From Nitrincola sp048264025 (GTDB lineage Bacteria; Pseudomonadota; Gammaproteobacteria; Pseudomonadales; Balneatricaceae), in NCBI RefSeq assembly GCF_048264025.1, contig NZ_JBLXDN010000012.1, positions 56,872-120,871 on the forward strand: a DNA stretch of 64,000 bases. The letters are read 5' to 3'. The notes below the pieces were generated by a model. It searched no databases, was not told where the DNA came from, and saw nothing but the letters and a program-made list of their open reading frames with translations. Each line of letters begins with the position of its first letter. The stretch's first letter is position 1. Positions 14,482-22,673 of the stretch are shown here, in pieces. A program made the position numbers and the translations under genes.

Positions 14482-14522
14482 AATTCAGAGAAAGCCGATT
14501 TCGAAAGAGATCGGCTTTTTCG
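14446..14522 (+). repeat. 77-bp direct repeat, copy B
   Basis: This is the second copy of the tRNA 3' end plus terminator hairpin (stem 14491-14499 with 14510-14518). Two substitutions, in the T arm and acceptor, separate it from copy A. Confidence 0.9.
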
Positions 14523-14629
14523 TTTTTAAAGCAAAGAGGTATGAGCCAACCTCACTCATCTAGCTCAGCTCTTGATTGGTAGCAACGGGCTAATCATCCC
14601 TTCGGCTAAAAGCCCACTGCCCTATCCTG

Positions 14630-14887
14630 CTATTTATCCTTTTTCGGTTTGTCCTTGTCGTGCCCCTTACCGGGGTTATTGTCACCATGGACACTGCGAT
14701 TCTCATGTTCTTTCTTGTCAAATTTATCTGACCGACAGTCATCGGTTTTAACCGTCACATTTTCGCTTTCCAGCTTGATGCAATCCTTACTGATCTCGAT
14801 ATTGTCACCAGATACGGTGATCTCGGCATGGGCCGCTGACAACGGGAAAAGGAGAACCGCTGTGATCATCAGTACTTTTTTATTCAT
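14630..14887 (-). CDS. Small exported, highly charged protein of unknown function
   Basis: The 85-residue product has a clear signal peptide (MNKKVLMITAVLLFPLSAAHA, cleavage expected after AHA). The mature part has about 64 residues: a beta-rich opening (EITVSGDNIEISKDCIKLES), two cysteines (DCIK, DDCRS) that could form a disulfide, and a Lys/Asp/His-rich tail ending DKDKPKKDK. GGAGG precedes the ATG at 14887; a longer frame reaching 15094 is rejected because it would bury the signal peptide. I do not recognise the family. Location would be periplasmic or extracellular. The charged tail could bind metal or an anionic surface, which is speculation. Confidence 0.7.
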   Translation of the reverse strand: MNKKVLMITAVLLFPLSAAHAEITVSGDNIEISKDCIKLESENVTVKTDDCRSDKFDKKEHENRSVHGDNNPGKGHDKDKPKKDK

Positions 14888-15129
14888 GGCCTTCCTCCCT
14901 TGTGTGGGGGTATGGGTACGCATCGTTCTGGTGCAATAAACCAGCTCGGACAAAGCCAGTTTGGCTTTGCGCATCTCACAACATTCCAGGTAGCGCTGGA
15001 TATATCTGCAGATTACTGCCATTTCCTCACTCGAACGATCCTTGAGACGCCCTAGGATAATAGTCAGGGAACAGGAATTACCATATTCAGGCAACCGTTT
15101 CAGTCGCGCTCAGGCTCATCCGAGGCTTG

Positions 15130-17172
15130 TTATTTCTCTTCATATAGCGCCACAAACTCAGCCGCAGGCATTGGCTGGTAAAACAGAAACCCCTGCGCCA
15201 TACGGCAGCCAATATTATGCAGTAGAGAGGCCTGCTCCTCAGTCTCGATCCCTTCTGCCACAACGGAAAAATCCAGCTTTTCCAACAGCTGCATCACTCC
15301 TTGTAACAGGGTTGTAGCACGTTCATCCTGGCAAAGATCAGCAACAAAGCTGCGATCAATTTTGACCACATCCAGCGGCAAGCGGCGCAGGTAGGTCAGG
15401 CTGGAGTAACCTGTACCGAAGTCATCCAGCGCCAGGCTGAAACCCGCCTCACGCAGACCCTGCAAACGCTCAAGCACGCAGTCCGCCAAATTGATAAAGG
15501 CGGTCTCGGTAATTTCGAGTTCAATACAACTGGGATCCAGCTCATAATGCTGCACGGTTTTCAGGCACCAACTGACCAGATCCGGTTCCTGCAGCTGCTT
15601 GGCCGAAAGGTTGATACTGATGCATGGCAGCTTCAGTCCTGACCGAGCCGTTTCCTGCAGCAGTTTGCAACTGCGCACAAATACCCATCGATCCAACGCC
15701 ACGATCAAGCGGCTTTCTTCGGCCAGCGGGATAAAGTCGACGGGCGAGATCAGCCCCTTCTCGGGATGATTCCAGCGCAGCAAGACCTCTGCCCCCGTGA
15801 CTTCACCACTCGGTAAGGACACCTTGGGCTGCAGATACAGTTCCAGACCCAGATCAGCCTCCGGCTGAGTCGCCAGCATAAGCTGTTGCTCCAGCATCAA
15901 GCGGCGCCACATGGCGTTGCTGATCGCTTCGTCATAGAAACGAAAACCATCACGACCGGACTGTTTAGCCGCTGCCATGGCCGTTTGAGCCGAGGCCAGC
16001 AGAGTATCGGCATCCTCGGCATCCTTCGGTGCCAGCGCAATGCCTGCCGAGGGGCTGAGGCGAATAACTTCACCCTCCAGTGAAACCGGCTGCTGCAGCA
16101 GCTGAATACAGCGCACCGCCTGACGGGCGATATCGGTCAAATCGCAGGAGTTCAGCTGCAGAATCACAAACTCATCACCCGTGAGACGATACAGCTGCAA
16201 GGAATTGCTGGTCAGCTCCCGCAAACGCTGACTGAGGCATCGAATCAATTGATCCCCGCCACGCATACCGAAGCGATCATTGATCGGTGACAGCTGTCCC
16301 AAATCCACGCACATCAGCGCAAGTGGCGTCAGCTCATCGACATTGCAGCCCAGCTGCTGATGCAGGGTTTGAATCAGCTTGTGACGGTTGCCGACCCCCG
16401 TTAGCGGATCGGTAAAGGCCAGCTGCTCGATTTCAGCCTCTTTGGCCCGCATTTCGGTCAAATCATGTAACACCGAAACGTAATGCGTGACCTGCTCATC
16501 CTGCCCTCGCAAGGCACTGATCGACATCCACTGCAGATAGACTTCACCCGACTTGCGACGGTTCCAGACCTCCCCCTGCCACTGCCCATGCTCCCTTAGC
16601 GCAGCATTCATCAGGTCATAAAAAGCCTGATCATGATGATTGGAACGCAGGAAGCGAGGGGTGAGTCCACGGATTTCACCGAGCGAGTAACCCGTAATCT
16701 GGGTAAAGGCCGGGTTGATACGCTGAATACGCGCATCTGCATCCGTGACCATGATGCCTTCGATGGTGCTATCCAGAATACGGTCTGCCATCGCTTCCTG
16801 TGTTTGCAAGGCCTGCTGCAGACGAAGATCCTGACCAATACCGGTAAGGCCGGTCACACACCCCTGTTCATCCAGATGCGCCAACACACGGAGTCTGAAA
16901 GGGATTGCACGTCCATCAAGTGCACGAAACTGGATCGCGCCTGTCCAGGCCCCTGTGGATATAACCTGGGGAAAAATTTCTTCACGTAGCAGGCGCAGAT
17001 TTTCCTCGTCGTGGAAATCATGCACATACATGGGGTCGGTGTGGAAATCATGATCCAGAGCGACACCCAATGTACGTCGCCCCGAGCGGTTCATGAACTC
17101 AATGCGATAATCCTTATCCAGACTGGCAATAAAATCCCCAGTCAGATCCAGGAACTGGCGTTGTTTATCCAT
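15130..17172 (-). CDS. PAS-PAS-GGDEF-EAL protein, probable c-di-GMP phosphodiesterase
   Basis: About 680 residues: two PAS sensor domains (about 10-110 and 125-245), a GGDEF domain (about 255-415) and a C-terminal EAL domain (about 435-675). The EAL domain keeps the catalytic set: EVL in the EAL position (EVLLRW), INLSAKQL, ELEITET, LDDFGTGYSSLTYL, IDRSFV and VVAEGIETEEQ. The GGDEF domain is degenerate: TGDEF replaces GGDEF and the first metal motif reads VDLGQLSPIND, so it is probably not a cyclase but may bind GTP and stimulate the phosphodiesterase. No membrane segment is seen. The start is uncertain (17172 or 17190). It follows the Aer-like receptor gene by about 23 nt, so redox or oxygen sensing and c-di-GMP turnover are probably co-expressed. 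Confidence 0.88.
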   Translation of the reverse strand: MDKQRQFLDLTGDFIASLDKDYRIEFMNRSGRRTLGVALDHDFHTDPMYVHDFHDEENLRLLREEIFPQVISTGAWTGAIQFRALDGRAIPFRLRVLAHLDEQGCVTGLTGIGQDLRLQQALQTQEAMADRILDSTIEGIMVTDADARIQRINPAFTQITGYSLGEIRGLTPRFLRSNHHDQAFYDLMNAALREHGQWQGEVWNRRKSGEVYLQWMSISALRGQDEQVTHYVSVLHDLTEMRAKEAEIEQLAFTDPLTGVGNRHKLIQTLHQQLGCNVDELTPLALMCVDLGQLSPINDRFGMRGGDQLIRCLSQRLRELTSNSLQLYRLTGDEFVILQLNSCDLTDIARQAVRCIQLLQQPVSLEGEVIRLSPSAGIALAPKDAEDADTLLASAQTAMAAAKQSGRDGFRFYDEAISNAMWRRLMLEQQLMLATQPEADLGLELYLQPKVSLPSGEVTGAEVLLRWNHPEKGLISPVDFIPLAEESRLIVALDRWVFVRSCKLLQETARSGLKLPCISINLSAKQLQEPDLVSWCLKTVQHYELDPSCIELEITETAFINLADCVLERLQGLREAGFSLALDDFGTGYSSLTYLRRLPLDVVKIDRSFVADLCQDERATTLLQGVMQLLEKLDFSVVAEGIETEEQASLLHNIGCRMAQGFLFYQPMPAAEFVALYEEK

Positions 17173-17195
17173 CGGTGTACCGTTGCACATTCTTA

Positions 17196-18773
17196 TTATA
17201 CGGACTGCCGACACCAGAACTGGTGTGCGAGCGCATTCAGTTCTGTTGCCACCGTTAATACCTGCTGACCCGCATGAGCACTTTGCTCGACAGCCACCAG
17301 GTTTTGCTCAGACAGAGCCTGAATAGACACAATACTCCGATCTATCTCACTGGCAACGCTGCTCTGCTGCTCAACCGCCGAGGCGGTTTGCACACTCATA
17401 TCACTGATACATCGAATCGCGCTCAGAATCTTGTCCAACGCCTGTACAGTTTCATCGCTTAATCCAACACAGTGATCTGCCCGTGCACGTCCCTGGTTGA
17501 TGGTTTCCACAGCGTTACGGGCACTGCCCTGCAGCTGCTCAATCATGGCGCGCACTTCACCGGTCGAATTCTGCGTCCGCAGGGATAAAGAGCGCACTTC
17601 ATCTGCGACGACGGCAAAACCACGCCCGGCCTCCCCGGCCCTGGACGCTTCAATGGCCGCATTCAGCGCCAGCAGATTGGTTTGTTCCGATATATCAGTA
17701 ATCACATCCAGCACATTGGCAATGCTGCGGCTATGGTCGCTCACCTGAGCAATCACCGCTTCGGCTTCCTCGATATGCGCCTGGAGATCGTGTACCGCTG
17801 TGGTTGTGGCTTCAACGGTGCGCTTGCTGTGAGCCACCTCGCCAACAGCCTCTTCGGCCGCCTGGGAGCTCTGTTGAGCATTGGTCGCCACTTCCTGTAC
17901 GGAAGCAGACATTTGGCTAATGGCTGCTGCAGACTGCTCCATCTCAATTGATTGCTGGCGGATGCCTGTGTGCGACTGGCTGACCGCTTCGCTCAGTATT
18001 TCAGCATCGTCCTTAAGCTGCCTCGCCGAATCATCCATTCGCCCCACCAGCCCATCACACTCTGAACCCAACTGTTTAATCACCAGTCGAATCTGGCCTA
18101 TATCATCCTGACGACCGGTGTACACAAAGCGAGCCACGGGGTCATTCAAACGCTGTTGGCACTCTGCTACCAGTCGACGCCAGGGCGACAGTACCAACAA
18201 CATGCCCGCCAACATTAATGTCATCAAGGCAGCCCAAATCATGGGACTTTCTTCGGGATGCGACAGGTTAAGTGCCAACCCGGCCAGCCCGGGGATCAGG
18301 ACGGCTGCCAATAAGCGCCCGGTCAGTCCCAGGCTCGCCCAGGGATTAAATGACAGCGGATTGCGCCCGGCCATCAGACGGGGATAAACCTGTTCCGCCC
18401 GGGCAATAGCCTCGGGGGTCGCCTTGCGACGTACGGATTGATACTCACAGACCCTGCCATCACGCTCTACCGGCATCACGAAGGCGTCTACCCAATAGTG
18501 ATCACCGTTTTTACAGCGATTCTTAACCAGTCCCATCCAGGTTTGGCCGGACTTCACCCGTTGCCACAAGCCCGCAAATGCGGCCGGAGGCATATCGGGA
18601 TGACGGACGATATTGTGATTGTGTCCAAGCAACTCTTCAGAAGTGAATCCACTGACGTCTATAAAGTCAGGGTTAACGTAGGTGACCGCTCCCTTGAGGT
18701 CGGTGGTTGAAAGGATGTTCGCATGTTCCGAGACGATTTGTTCTTTTTGTGTCACCGGTTCATTAATTTTCAT
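17196..18773 (-). CDS. Aer-like methyl-accepting chemotaxis protein with N-terminal PAS domain
   Basis: 525 residues. The PAS domain (VTYVNPDFIDVSGFTSEELLGHNHNIVRHPDMP, about residues 30-62) is of the Aer type, which in known members binds FAD and reports redox state. Two hydrophobic segments (about 150-200) form a membrane hairpin with no large periplasmic domain. The C-terminal signalling domain has the conserved hairpin tip region (NLLALNAAIEASRAGEAGRG, FAVVADEVRSLSLRTQ). It should relay energy or oxygen taxis signals to CheA. The ATG at 18773 has AAGGGA upstream and is preferred to a GTG at 18776. A long imperfect inverted repeat lies in its leader. Confidence 0.92.
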   Translation of the reverse strand: MKINEPVTQKEQIVSEHANILSTTDLKGAVTYVNPDFIDVSGFTSEELLGHNHNIVRHPDMPPAAFAGLWQRVKSGQTWMGLVKNRCKNGDHYWVDAFVMPVERDGRVCEYQSVRRKATPEAIARAEQVYPRLMAGRNPLSFNPWASLGLTGRLLAAVLIPGLAGLALNLSHPEESPMIWAALMTLMLAGMLLVLSPWRRLVAECQQRLNDPVARFVYTGRQDDIGQIRLVIKQLGSECDGLVGRMDDSARQLKDDAEILSEAVSQSHTGIRQQSIEMEQSAAAISQMSASVQEVATNAQQSSQAAEEAVGEVAHSKRTVEATTTAVHDLQAHIEEAEAVIAQVSDHSRSIANVLDVITDISEQTNLLALNAAIEASRAGEAGRGFAVVADEVRSLSLRTQNSTGEVRAMIEQLQGSARNAVETINQGRARADHCVGLSDETVQALDKILSAIRCISDMSVQTASAVEQQSSVASEIDRSIVSIQALSEQNLVAVEQSAHAGQQVLTVATELNALAHQFWCRQSV

Positions 18774-18803
18774 CACAGTCCCTTGCCTGCGGCAAAAAGT
18801 TCA

Positions 18804-18868
18804 CTTTGTTGGTATTGTTAGACAAAACATTACTCTAGTTTTTTAGGCCTAACAATAACCCTACAAAG
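18804..18868. repeat. Imperfect inverted repeat upstream of the Aer-like gene
   Basis: CTTTGTTGGTATTGTTAG (18804-18821) and CTAACAATAACCCTACAAAG (18849-18868) are reverse complements apart from two extra bases and one or two changes, separated by 27 bp. On the minus strand it would make a hairpin in or near the leader of the receptor mRNA. It could equally be an operator pair. Confidence 0.55.
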
Positions 18869-18991
18869 AATGATGGCATATTAGTTTTACCGCATTTTTA
18901 CATGCACTTTTTTATGCCTGCGCGCACAATATTGGTGCGTAAAAAACAGCTATTTCCCTGATAAATACCCATTTCTCCCCGGTTTCAAAGT

Positions 18992-19006
18992 TGGCACGAA
19001 TCTGGC
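18992..19006 (+). promoter_or_regulatory. Sigma-54 (-24/-12) promoter candidate
   Basis: TGGCACG-AATC-TGGCT matches the sigma-54 consensus TGGCACG-N4-TTGCW with one substitution; the invariant GG and GC are 12 bp apart as required. Transcription would begin near 19017 and meet a strong terminator by 19084. An activator site was not identified. Confidence 0.6.
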
Positions 19007-19016
19007 TATACCAAAG

Positions 19017-19084
19017 AACCGGGATATTCCAAAGCAGCAGGTATCCCGACTTCTTCTAGCCCCTCTTGCAGGGGCTCTTTTTTT
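19017..19084 (+). ncRNA. Candidate small RNA between a sigma-54 promoter and a terminator
   Basis: The predicted transcript is about 68 nt with no coding potential. It has a 5' hairpin (GGGATA 19021-19026 with TATCCC 19042-19047), a pyrimidine-rich single strand (CTTCTTCT), and a terminator hairpin with seven T residues. This is the layout of an Hfq-dependent trans-acting regulator. It does not match any small RNA that I can recall. The rest of the 18774-19157 gap holds the inverted repeat above and no gene. Confidence 0.5.
19058..19084 (+). terminator. Rho-independent terminator before apaH
   Basis: AGCCCCT (19058-19064) and AGGGGCT (19070-19076) pair perfectly, followed by C and seven T residues (19078-19084). 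No protein-coding gene on the plus strand lies upstream for it to terminate, which is why a small RNA is proposed. Confidence 0.9.
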
Positions 19085-19157
19085 CACCTTTATTCAATTT
19101 TTGCCAAACTCCGGCTTCGGGTATGATGCGACACTCCTTCGAGCTGCGGAAATCCCT

Positions 19158-19982
19158 ATGGCGACCTATGTCATTGGCGACCTTCAGGGTTGCTACTCTG
19201 AACTCATCAAGCTGCTGGACCAGGTTGGCTTAAATCAGGAGGATCAGGTCTGGTTTACCGGTGATCTGATCAACCGAGGCCCCGAATCTCTCGAAACACT
19301 GCGCTTCGTCCGAGACCTGGGCTCACAGGCCGTTACCGTGCTGGGCAACCACGATCTGCATCTTTTAGCGCTTTCAGTGGGCGTTGACCGCAAGATTCAC
19401 CCCACACTGGAGCCTATACTGCAGGCAAAAGATTGCGATGAGTTGCTGCATTGGCTCAAACATCAACCCGTTCTGCACGATGACAAGGACAAGGGCTTTG
19501 TCATGACCCACGCCGGCATACCGCATATATGGTCATTGAAGCAGGCCCGTACGTTAGCTCAGGAATTGGAGCAGGTATTGCAGGGACAGGAGTGCGAAGC
19601 CTTTCTGCATCAGATGTATGGCAACCAGCCGGATCTTTGGCGGGATGACCTGAGGGGCATGGACCGGTTCAGAGCGATCACCAACTACTTTACCCGGATG
19701 CGTTTTATCACCGAGGCAGGACAGCTGGAGTTCAAAGGCAATGGACCGCCCGATACAGCACCGGATGGCTTTTCGCCCTGGTTTCGTCAACCACGCCGTA
19801 CGCCGTTGAAGCGCATTCAACTATTTGGCCACTGGGCCGCTCTCGGTTTTCATCGCGAGCACCAGATTATTGCTCTGGATAGTGGCTGTGTCTGGGGTAA
19901 TACCCTTACAGCTTATCGGCTTGAAGACGCTTGTGTTTTCACGCAAGCTTGCCTGCATAGCCAGACAGCGGGAGAAACATGA
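19158..19982 (+). CDS. apaH: Bis(5'-nucleosyl)-tetraphosphatase, symmetrical
   Basis: The 274-residue ApaH hydrolyses Ap4A to two ADP and also decaps NpnN-capped RNA. The metallophosphatase motifs are intact: GDLQGC near residue 8, GDLINRGPES near 36 and GNHD near 66, with a C-terminal FGHWAALG. The start at 19158 (MATYVIGDLQG) fits the family; an upstream ATG would add 19 unrelated residues. The stop codon overlaps the glpE start, so apaH, glpE, cca and folM form one tightly packed operon. The usual apaH partners apaG and rsmA (ksgA) are not in the window. Confidence 0.96.
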   Translation: MATYVIGDLQGCYSELIKLLDQVGLNQEDQVWFTGDLINRGPESLETLRFVRDLGSQAVTVLGNHDLHLLALSVGVDRKIHPTLEPILQAKDCDELLHWLKHQPVLHDDKDKGFVMTHAGIPHIWSLKQARTLAQELEQVLQGQECEAFLHQMYGNQPDLWRDDLRGMDRFRAITNYFTRMRFITEAGQLEFKGNGPPDTAPDGFSPWFRQPRRTPLKRIQLFGHWAALGFHREHQIIALDSGCVWGNTLTAYRLEDACVFTQACLHSQTAGET

Positions 19983-20299
19983 TGTCAGAGTATCGCTGCA
20001 TCAATATTGATCAGGCCTGTGAACTGATCGAACAAGGCGTCCAAATCGTCGATATTCGCGACGAAGGCAGCTACAAGGAACTGCATATCAGCCAGTCCTA
20101 TAATTTGAACAATCACAATATGCCCGACTACATGGCTCAAGCCGATTTCGACAAGCCACTGATCGTATGCTGCTACCACGGTATCAGCAGTCAGTCGGCG
20201 GCGGCCTATCTGGCACATCAGGGATTTGATGAAGTGTACAGCCTGGATGGCGGTTTCGAAGCCTGGCGCGCCCAGTGCCCGGACCGTTGTGAACGCTGA
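19982..20299 (+). CDS. glpE: Thiosulfate sulfurtransferase, GlpE-type rhodanese
   Basis: A single-domain rhodanese of 105 residues. The active-site loop is CCYHGISSQSA, where the second cysteine of CCYHG is the expected sulfur-carrying nucleophile. It transfers sulfane sulfur from thiosulfate to cyanide, thioredoxin or another thiol in the cytoplasm. Two ATGs in tandem (19979, 19982) both follow GGGAGA; the second gives better spacing. The stop codon overlaps the cca start (TGATG). Confidence 0.92.
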   Translation: MSEYRCINIDQACELIEQGVQIVDIRDEGSYKELHISQSYNLNNHNMPDYMAQADFDKPLIVCCYHGISSQSAAAYLAHQGFDEVYSLDGGFEAWRAQCPDRCER

Positions 20300-21429
20300 T
20301 GCAGATCTATCTGGTGGGCGGTGCCGTTCGCGACCGCCTGTTGGGCCTTGAGGTCAAGGACCGTGACTGGGTTGTTGTTGGGGCGACCCCCGAAGAGATG
20401 GGTGTTCAAGGCTTTAAAGCCGTCGGCAGCGACTTCCCTGTTTTTCTGCACCCGGAAACCTCGGAAGAGTATGCGCTAGCCCGTACCGAACGTAAAAGCG
20501 GCAAGGGTTACACCGGCTTTACTTTCCACACCAGCCCCGATGTTACGCTGGAGCAGGACCTGCTGCGCCGAGACCTGACCATCAACGCCATCGCTGAGGA
20601 CCTCGACGGCCAACTGCACGACCCCTGTGGCGGCCTGGCCGATCTGGACGCACGTCTGCTGCGTCATGTATCCCCAGCATTCACCGAAGACCCTCTGCGC
20701 GTGCTTCGAGTGGCACGTTTCTATGCCCGTTTCGCGCATCTTGGCTTTACCCTGGCGCCCGAAACCGAGCTGTTGCTGAAAGAGATCAGCGCCACTGATG
20801 AGCTGGAACACCTGACGCCCGAGCGTGTTTGGCAGGAGTGCGAACGCGCCCTGAGCACCCGATCACCGGCCTGTTTCTTTAACCTGCTGCAAATGGTTGG
20901 CGCACTGGAAAAAGTGATGCCCGGCGCAGAGCACTATAATCCAAACCGCTTTCAGCTGCTGACTGAAGCCTCAGTCGATCTCGACAGCGAGCAGTGCTTT
21001 GCCCTCTTTGCGGTCAGCCTGACGGAAAACGAACCTTTGGACAGCGCCCAGGAAAGCATTCGCGCGCTTTGCCGCCACTGGCGCATACCCAACCGCTTCA
21101 AGGACTTGGCCATGCAGGTACGTGGCAGCCTTGAAGCTTTGGCACACATGAGTCAAATCGACGCCGCAGCGCGTCTGGAAGCTCTGAAAGCCTTTAGCCT
21201 GCTGCGCCAGCCGGAACGTTTGATACGCCTGCTGCCACTGATCGCGCGCCTTTACCCCAAATGCAACCTGAAGCAGTTAGAGCAAGGCATTCAAGCGGTT
21301 CTCACGCAGATCGCCGCCATCGATAACCGGGCTATTCAGGCAGAGGGTTACACTGGCAAGGCACTGGGAGAAGCCATTCAGCAGCGCCAGCTGGAATGCT
21401 GCAACCGGTATCAGGAGCCGGAAGCGTGA
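20299..21429 (+). CDS. cca: CCA-adding tRNA nucleotidyltransferase
   Basis: This 376-residue enzyme builds and repairs the 3' CCA of tRNAs. The class II catalytic head is present: YLVGGAVRDRLLG, then the metal carboxylates in DRDWVVVG (shown here within KDRDWVVVG), followed by RRDLTINAIA and the base-recognition region EDPLRVLRVARFYARF. It lacks the C-terminal HD phosphohydrolase domain of the E. coli enzyme and is correspondingly shorter, as in many proteobacteria. It is coupled to glpE and folM by one- to four-base overlaps. Confidence 0.95.
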   Translation: MQIYLVGGAVRDRLLGLEVKDRDWVVVGATPEEMGVQGFKAVGSDFPVFLHPETSEEYALARTERKSGKGYTGFTFHTSPDVTLEQDLLRRDLTINAIAEDLDGQLHDPCGGLADLDARLLRHVSPAFTEDPLRVLRVARFYARFAHLGFTLAPETELLLKEISATDELEHLTPERVWQECERALSTRSPACFFNLLQMVGALEKVMPGAEHYNPNRFQLLTEASVDLDSEQCFALFAVSLTENEPLDSAQESIRALCRHWRIPNRFKDLAMQVRGSLEALAHMSQIDAAARLEALKAFSLLRQPERLIRLLPLIARLYPKCNLKQLEQGIQAVLTQIAAIDNRAIQAEGYTGKALGEAIQQRQLECCNRYQEPEA

Positions 21430-22166
21430 GCGATCCCAAACCTCGCGCCCTGATCACCGGCGCAGCACGGCGCATCGGTGCCTGTATAGCACGCCGGCTT
21501 CATTGGCAGGGCTATGATCTGATTCTGCATTACCGCGATTCAGCCACTGAGGCAGAGGCCTTATGTCAGGCACTGAATGCACAGCGCACAGACTCTTGCA
21601 TCTGCCTGCAAGCCGACCTCAACGACATGCAGGCCGTCGAAGCGCTGGCCACTGAAGTGCGCCAACAGGGAAAGCTCGATTTACTGGTCAACAATGCGTC
21701 CAGCTTCTTTCCCACCCCTATGGATACAGCAGCCCAGGATGACTGGGATTTGCTGATCAACAGTAATCTGCGCGGCCCCTTCTTCCTGAGCAGTGCTCTG
21801 GCGCCGCTATTGAAGGAGAGCCAGGGCTGCATCATCAATCTGGTCGACGTGCATGCCGACCGCGGGCTATCAGGCTACCCGATTTACTCGATTGCCAAAG
21901 CCGGTGTCAAAATGATGACCCTGAGCCTGGCGAAGGAGCTTGCCCCAGAGGTGCGGGTCAATGGCGTTTCACCCGGCGCCATCCTCTGGCCGGAGGCAGA
22001 CGCCGAGCTGGATGAGGATGCCCGCCAAGCCATTTTATTCAAGGTCCCATTGGAGCGAACGGGCCGACCCGAGGATATCGCCGAGGCCGTTTCATTTCTG
22101 GCCTCAGCCGGCTATATCACCGGGCAGGTTCTGGCCGTCGATGGCGGTCGCTCAATCTTCAGTTAG
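21426..22166 (+). CDS. folM: Short-chain dehydrogenase, pteridine reductase / dihydromonapterin reductase type
   Basis: A 246-residue SDR with the cofactor loop TGAARRIGACIARRL (the Arg-Arg favours NADPH), NNAS, and the YxxxK catalytic pair in YPIYSIAKAG. The TGAARRIG start is typical of FolM/PTR1-like pteridine reductases, which reduce dihydromonapterin or dihydrofolate. The GTG at 21426 overlaps the cca stop (GTGA) and has GGAG upstream. The tail-to-tail folK-folB pair, also pterin enzymes, supports the assignment. Its stop overlaps the folK stop region by 15 nt. Confidence 0.85.
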   Translation: MSDPKPRALITGAARRIGACIARRLHWQGYDLILHYRDSATEAEALCQALNAQRTDSCICLQADLNDMQAVEALATEVRQQGKLDLLVNNASSFFPTPMDTAAQDDWDLLINSNLRGPFFLSSALAPLLKESQGCIINLVDVHADRGLSGYPIYSIAKAGVKMMTLSLAKELAPEVRVNGVSPGAILWPEADAELDEDARQAILFKVPLERTGRPEDIAEAVSFLASAGYITGQVLAVDGGRSIFS

Positions 22167-22673
22167 TGCCTTTGAAACCTGCTGTCCACGCCAACTGAAG
22201 TCGATCGGCCAAAGCTTTTGCGCTCGATCATAGGCCTGCCACAGCTCGGCATAGGTCTGTTTCAATACCGGATGGGACTGATCTGGCGCTATCTCGGCCA
22301 ACGGCAACAGCACAAAGGCGTTTTCAGTAATCTCATCACGCGGTACCTGAACGCCATCCTGTGGCTGATCCAACTCGCCATAGGTCAGTACATCGATATC
22401 CAGCGTACGACCGCTGAAACGCGGACCTGACCGATCACGGCCGTTGTCATCCTCAACCTGCTTCAACCAGGCAGAAAGCTCAGCTAACGGCAGATCACAC
22501 TCAACTCCCACCACCAGGTTGTAAAAATTGGTGCCGTCAAATCCAACCGCTTCACTTTCATACACCGACGAGATTTCGATGGTGCCAAAGCGGTCTGCCA
22601 AGGCGTCCAGCGCAGCCAAAATATGGCGTTCCCTGTCCCTATTGCTGCCAAGGCTCAGGTACACATGGGTCAT
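22152..22673 (-). CDS. folK: 6-hydroxymethyl-7,8-dihydropterin pyrophosphokinase (HPPK)
   Basis: The 173-residue FolK transfers pyrophosphate from ATP to 6-hydroxymethyl-dihydropterin in folate synthesis. It begins THVYLSLGSNRDRERHILAA and keeps the magnesium-binding and loop motifs RSGPRFSGRTLDIDVLTYG and PRDEITENAFVLLPLAE. Its start overlaps the folB stop codon (TGATG), so the two sequential folate enzymes are translationally coupled. Confidence 0.96.
   Translation of the reverse strand: MTHVYLSLGSNRDRERHILAALDALADRFGTIEISSVYESEAVGFDGTNFYNLVVGVECDLPLAELSAWLKQVEDDNGRDRSGPRFSGRTLDIDVLTYGELDQPQDGVQVPRDEITENAFVLLPLAEIAPDQSHPVLKQTYAELWQAYDRAQKLWPIDFSWRGQQVSKALTED

Noticed and set aside
14300..14482. 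Open frame on the minus strand with AGAGFEPTTFGL-type sequence
   Set aside because: This peptide is the well-known artefact of reading the antisense strand of a tRNA 3' end. It coincides with the tRNA-fMet fragments.
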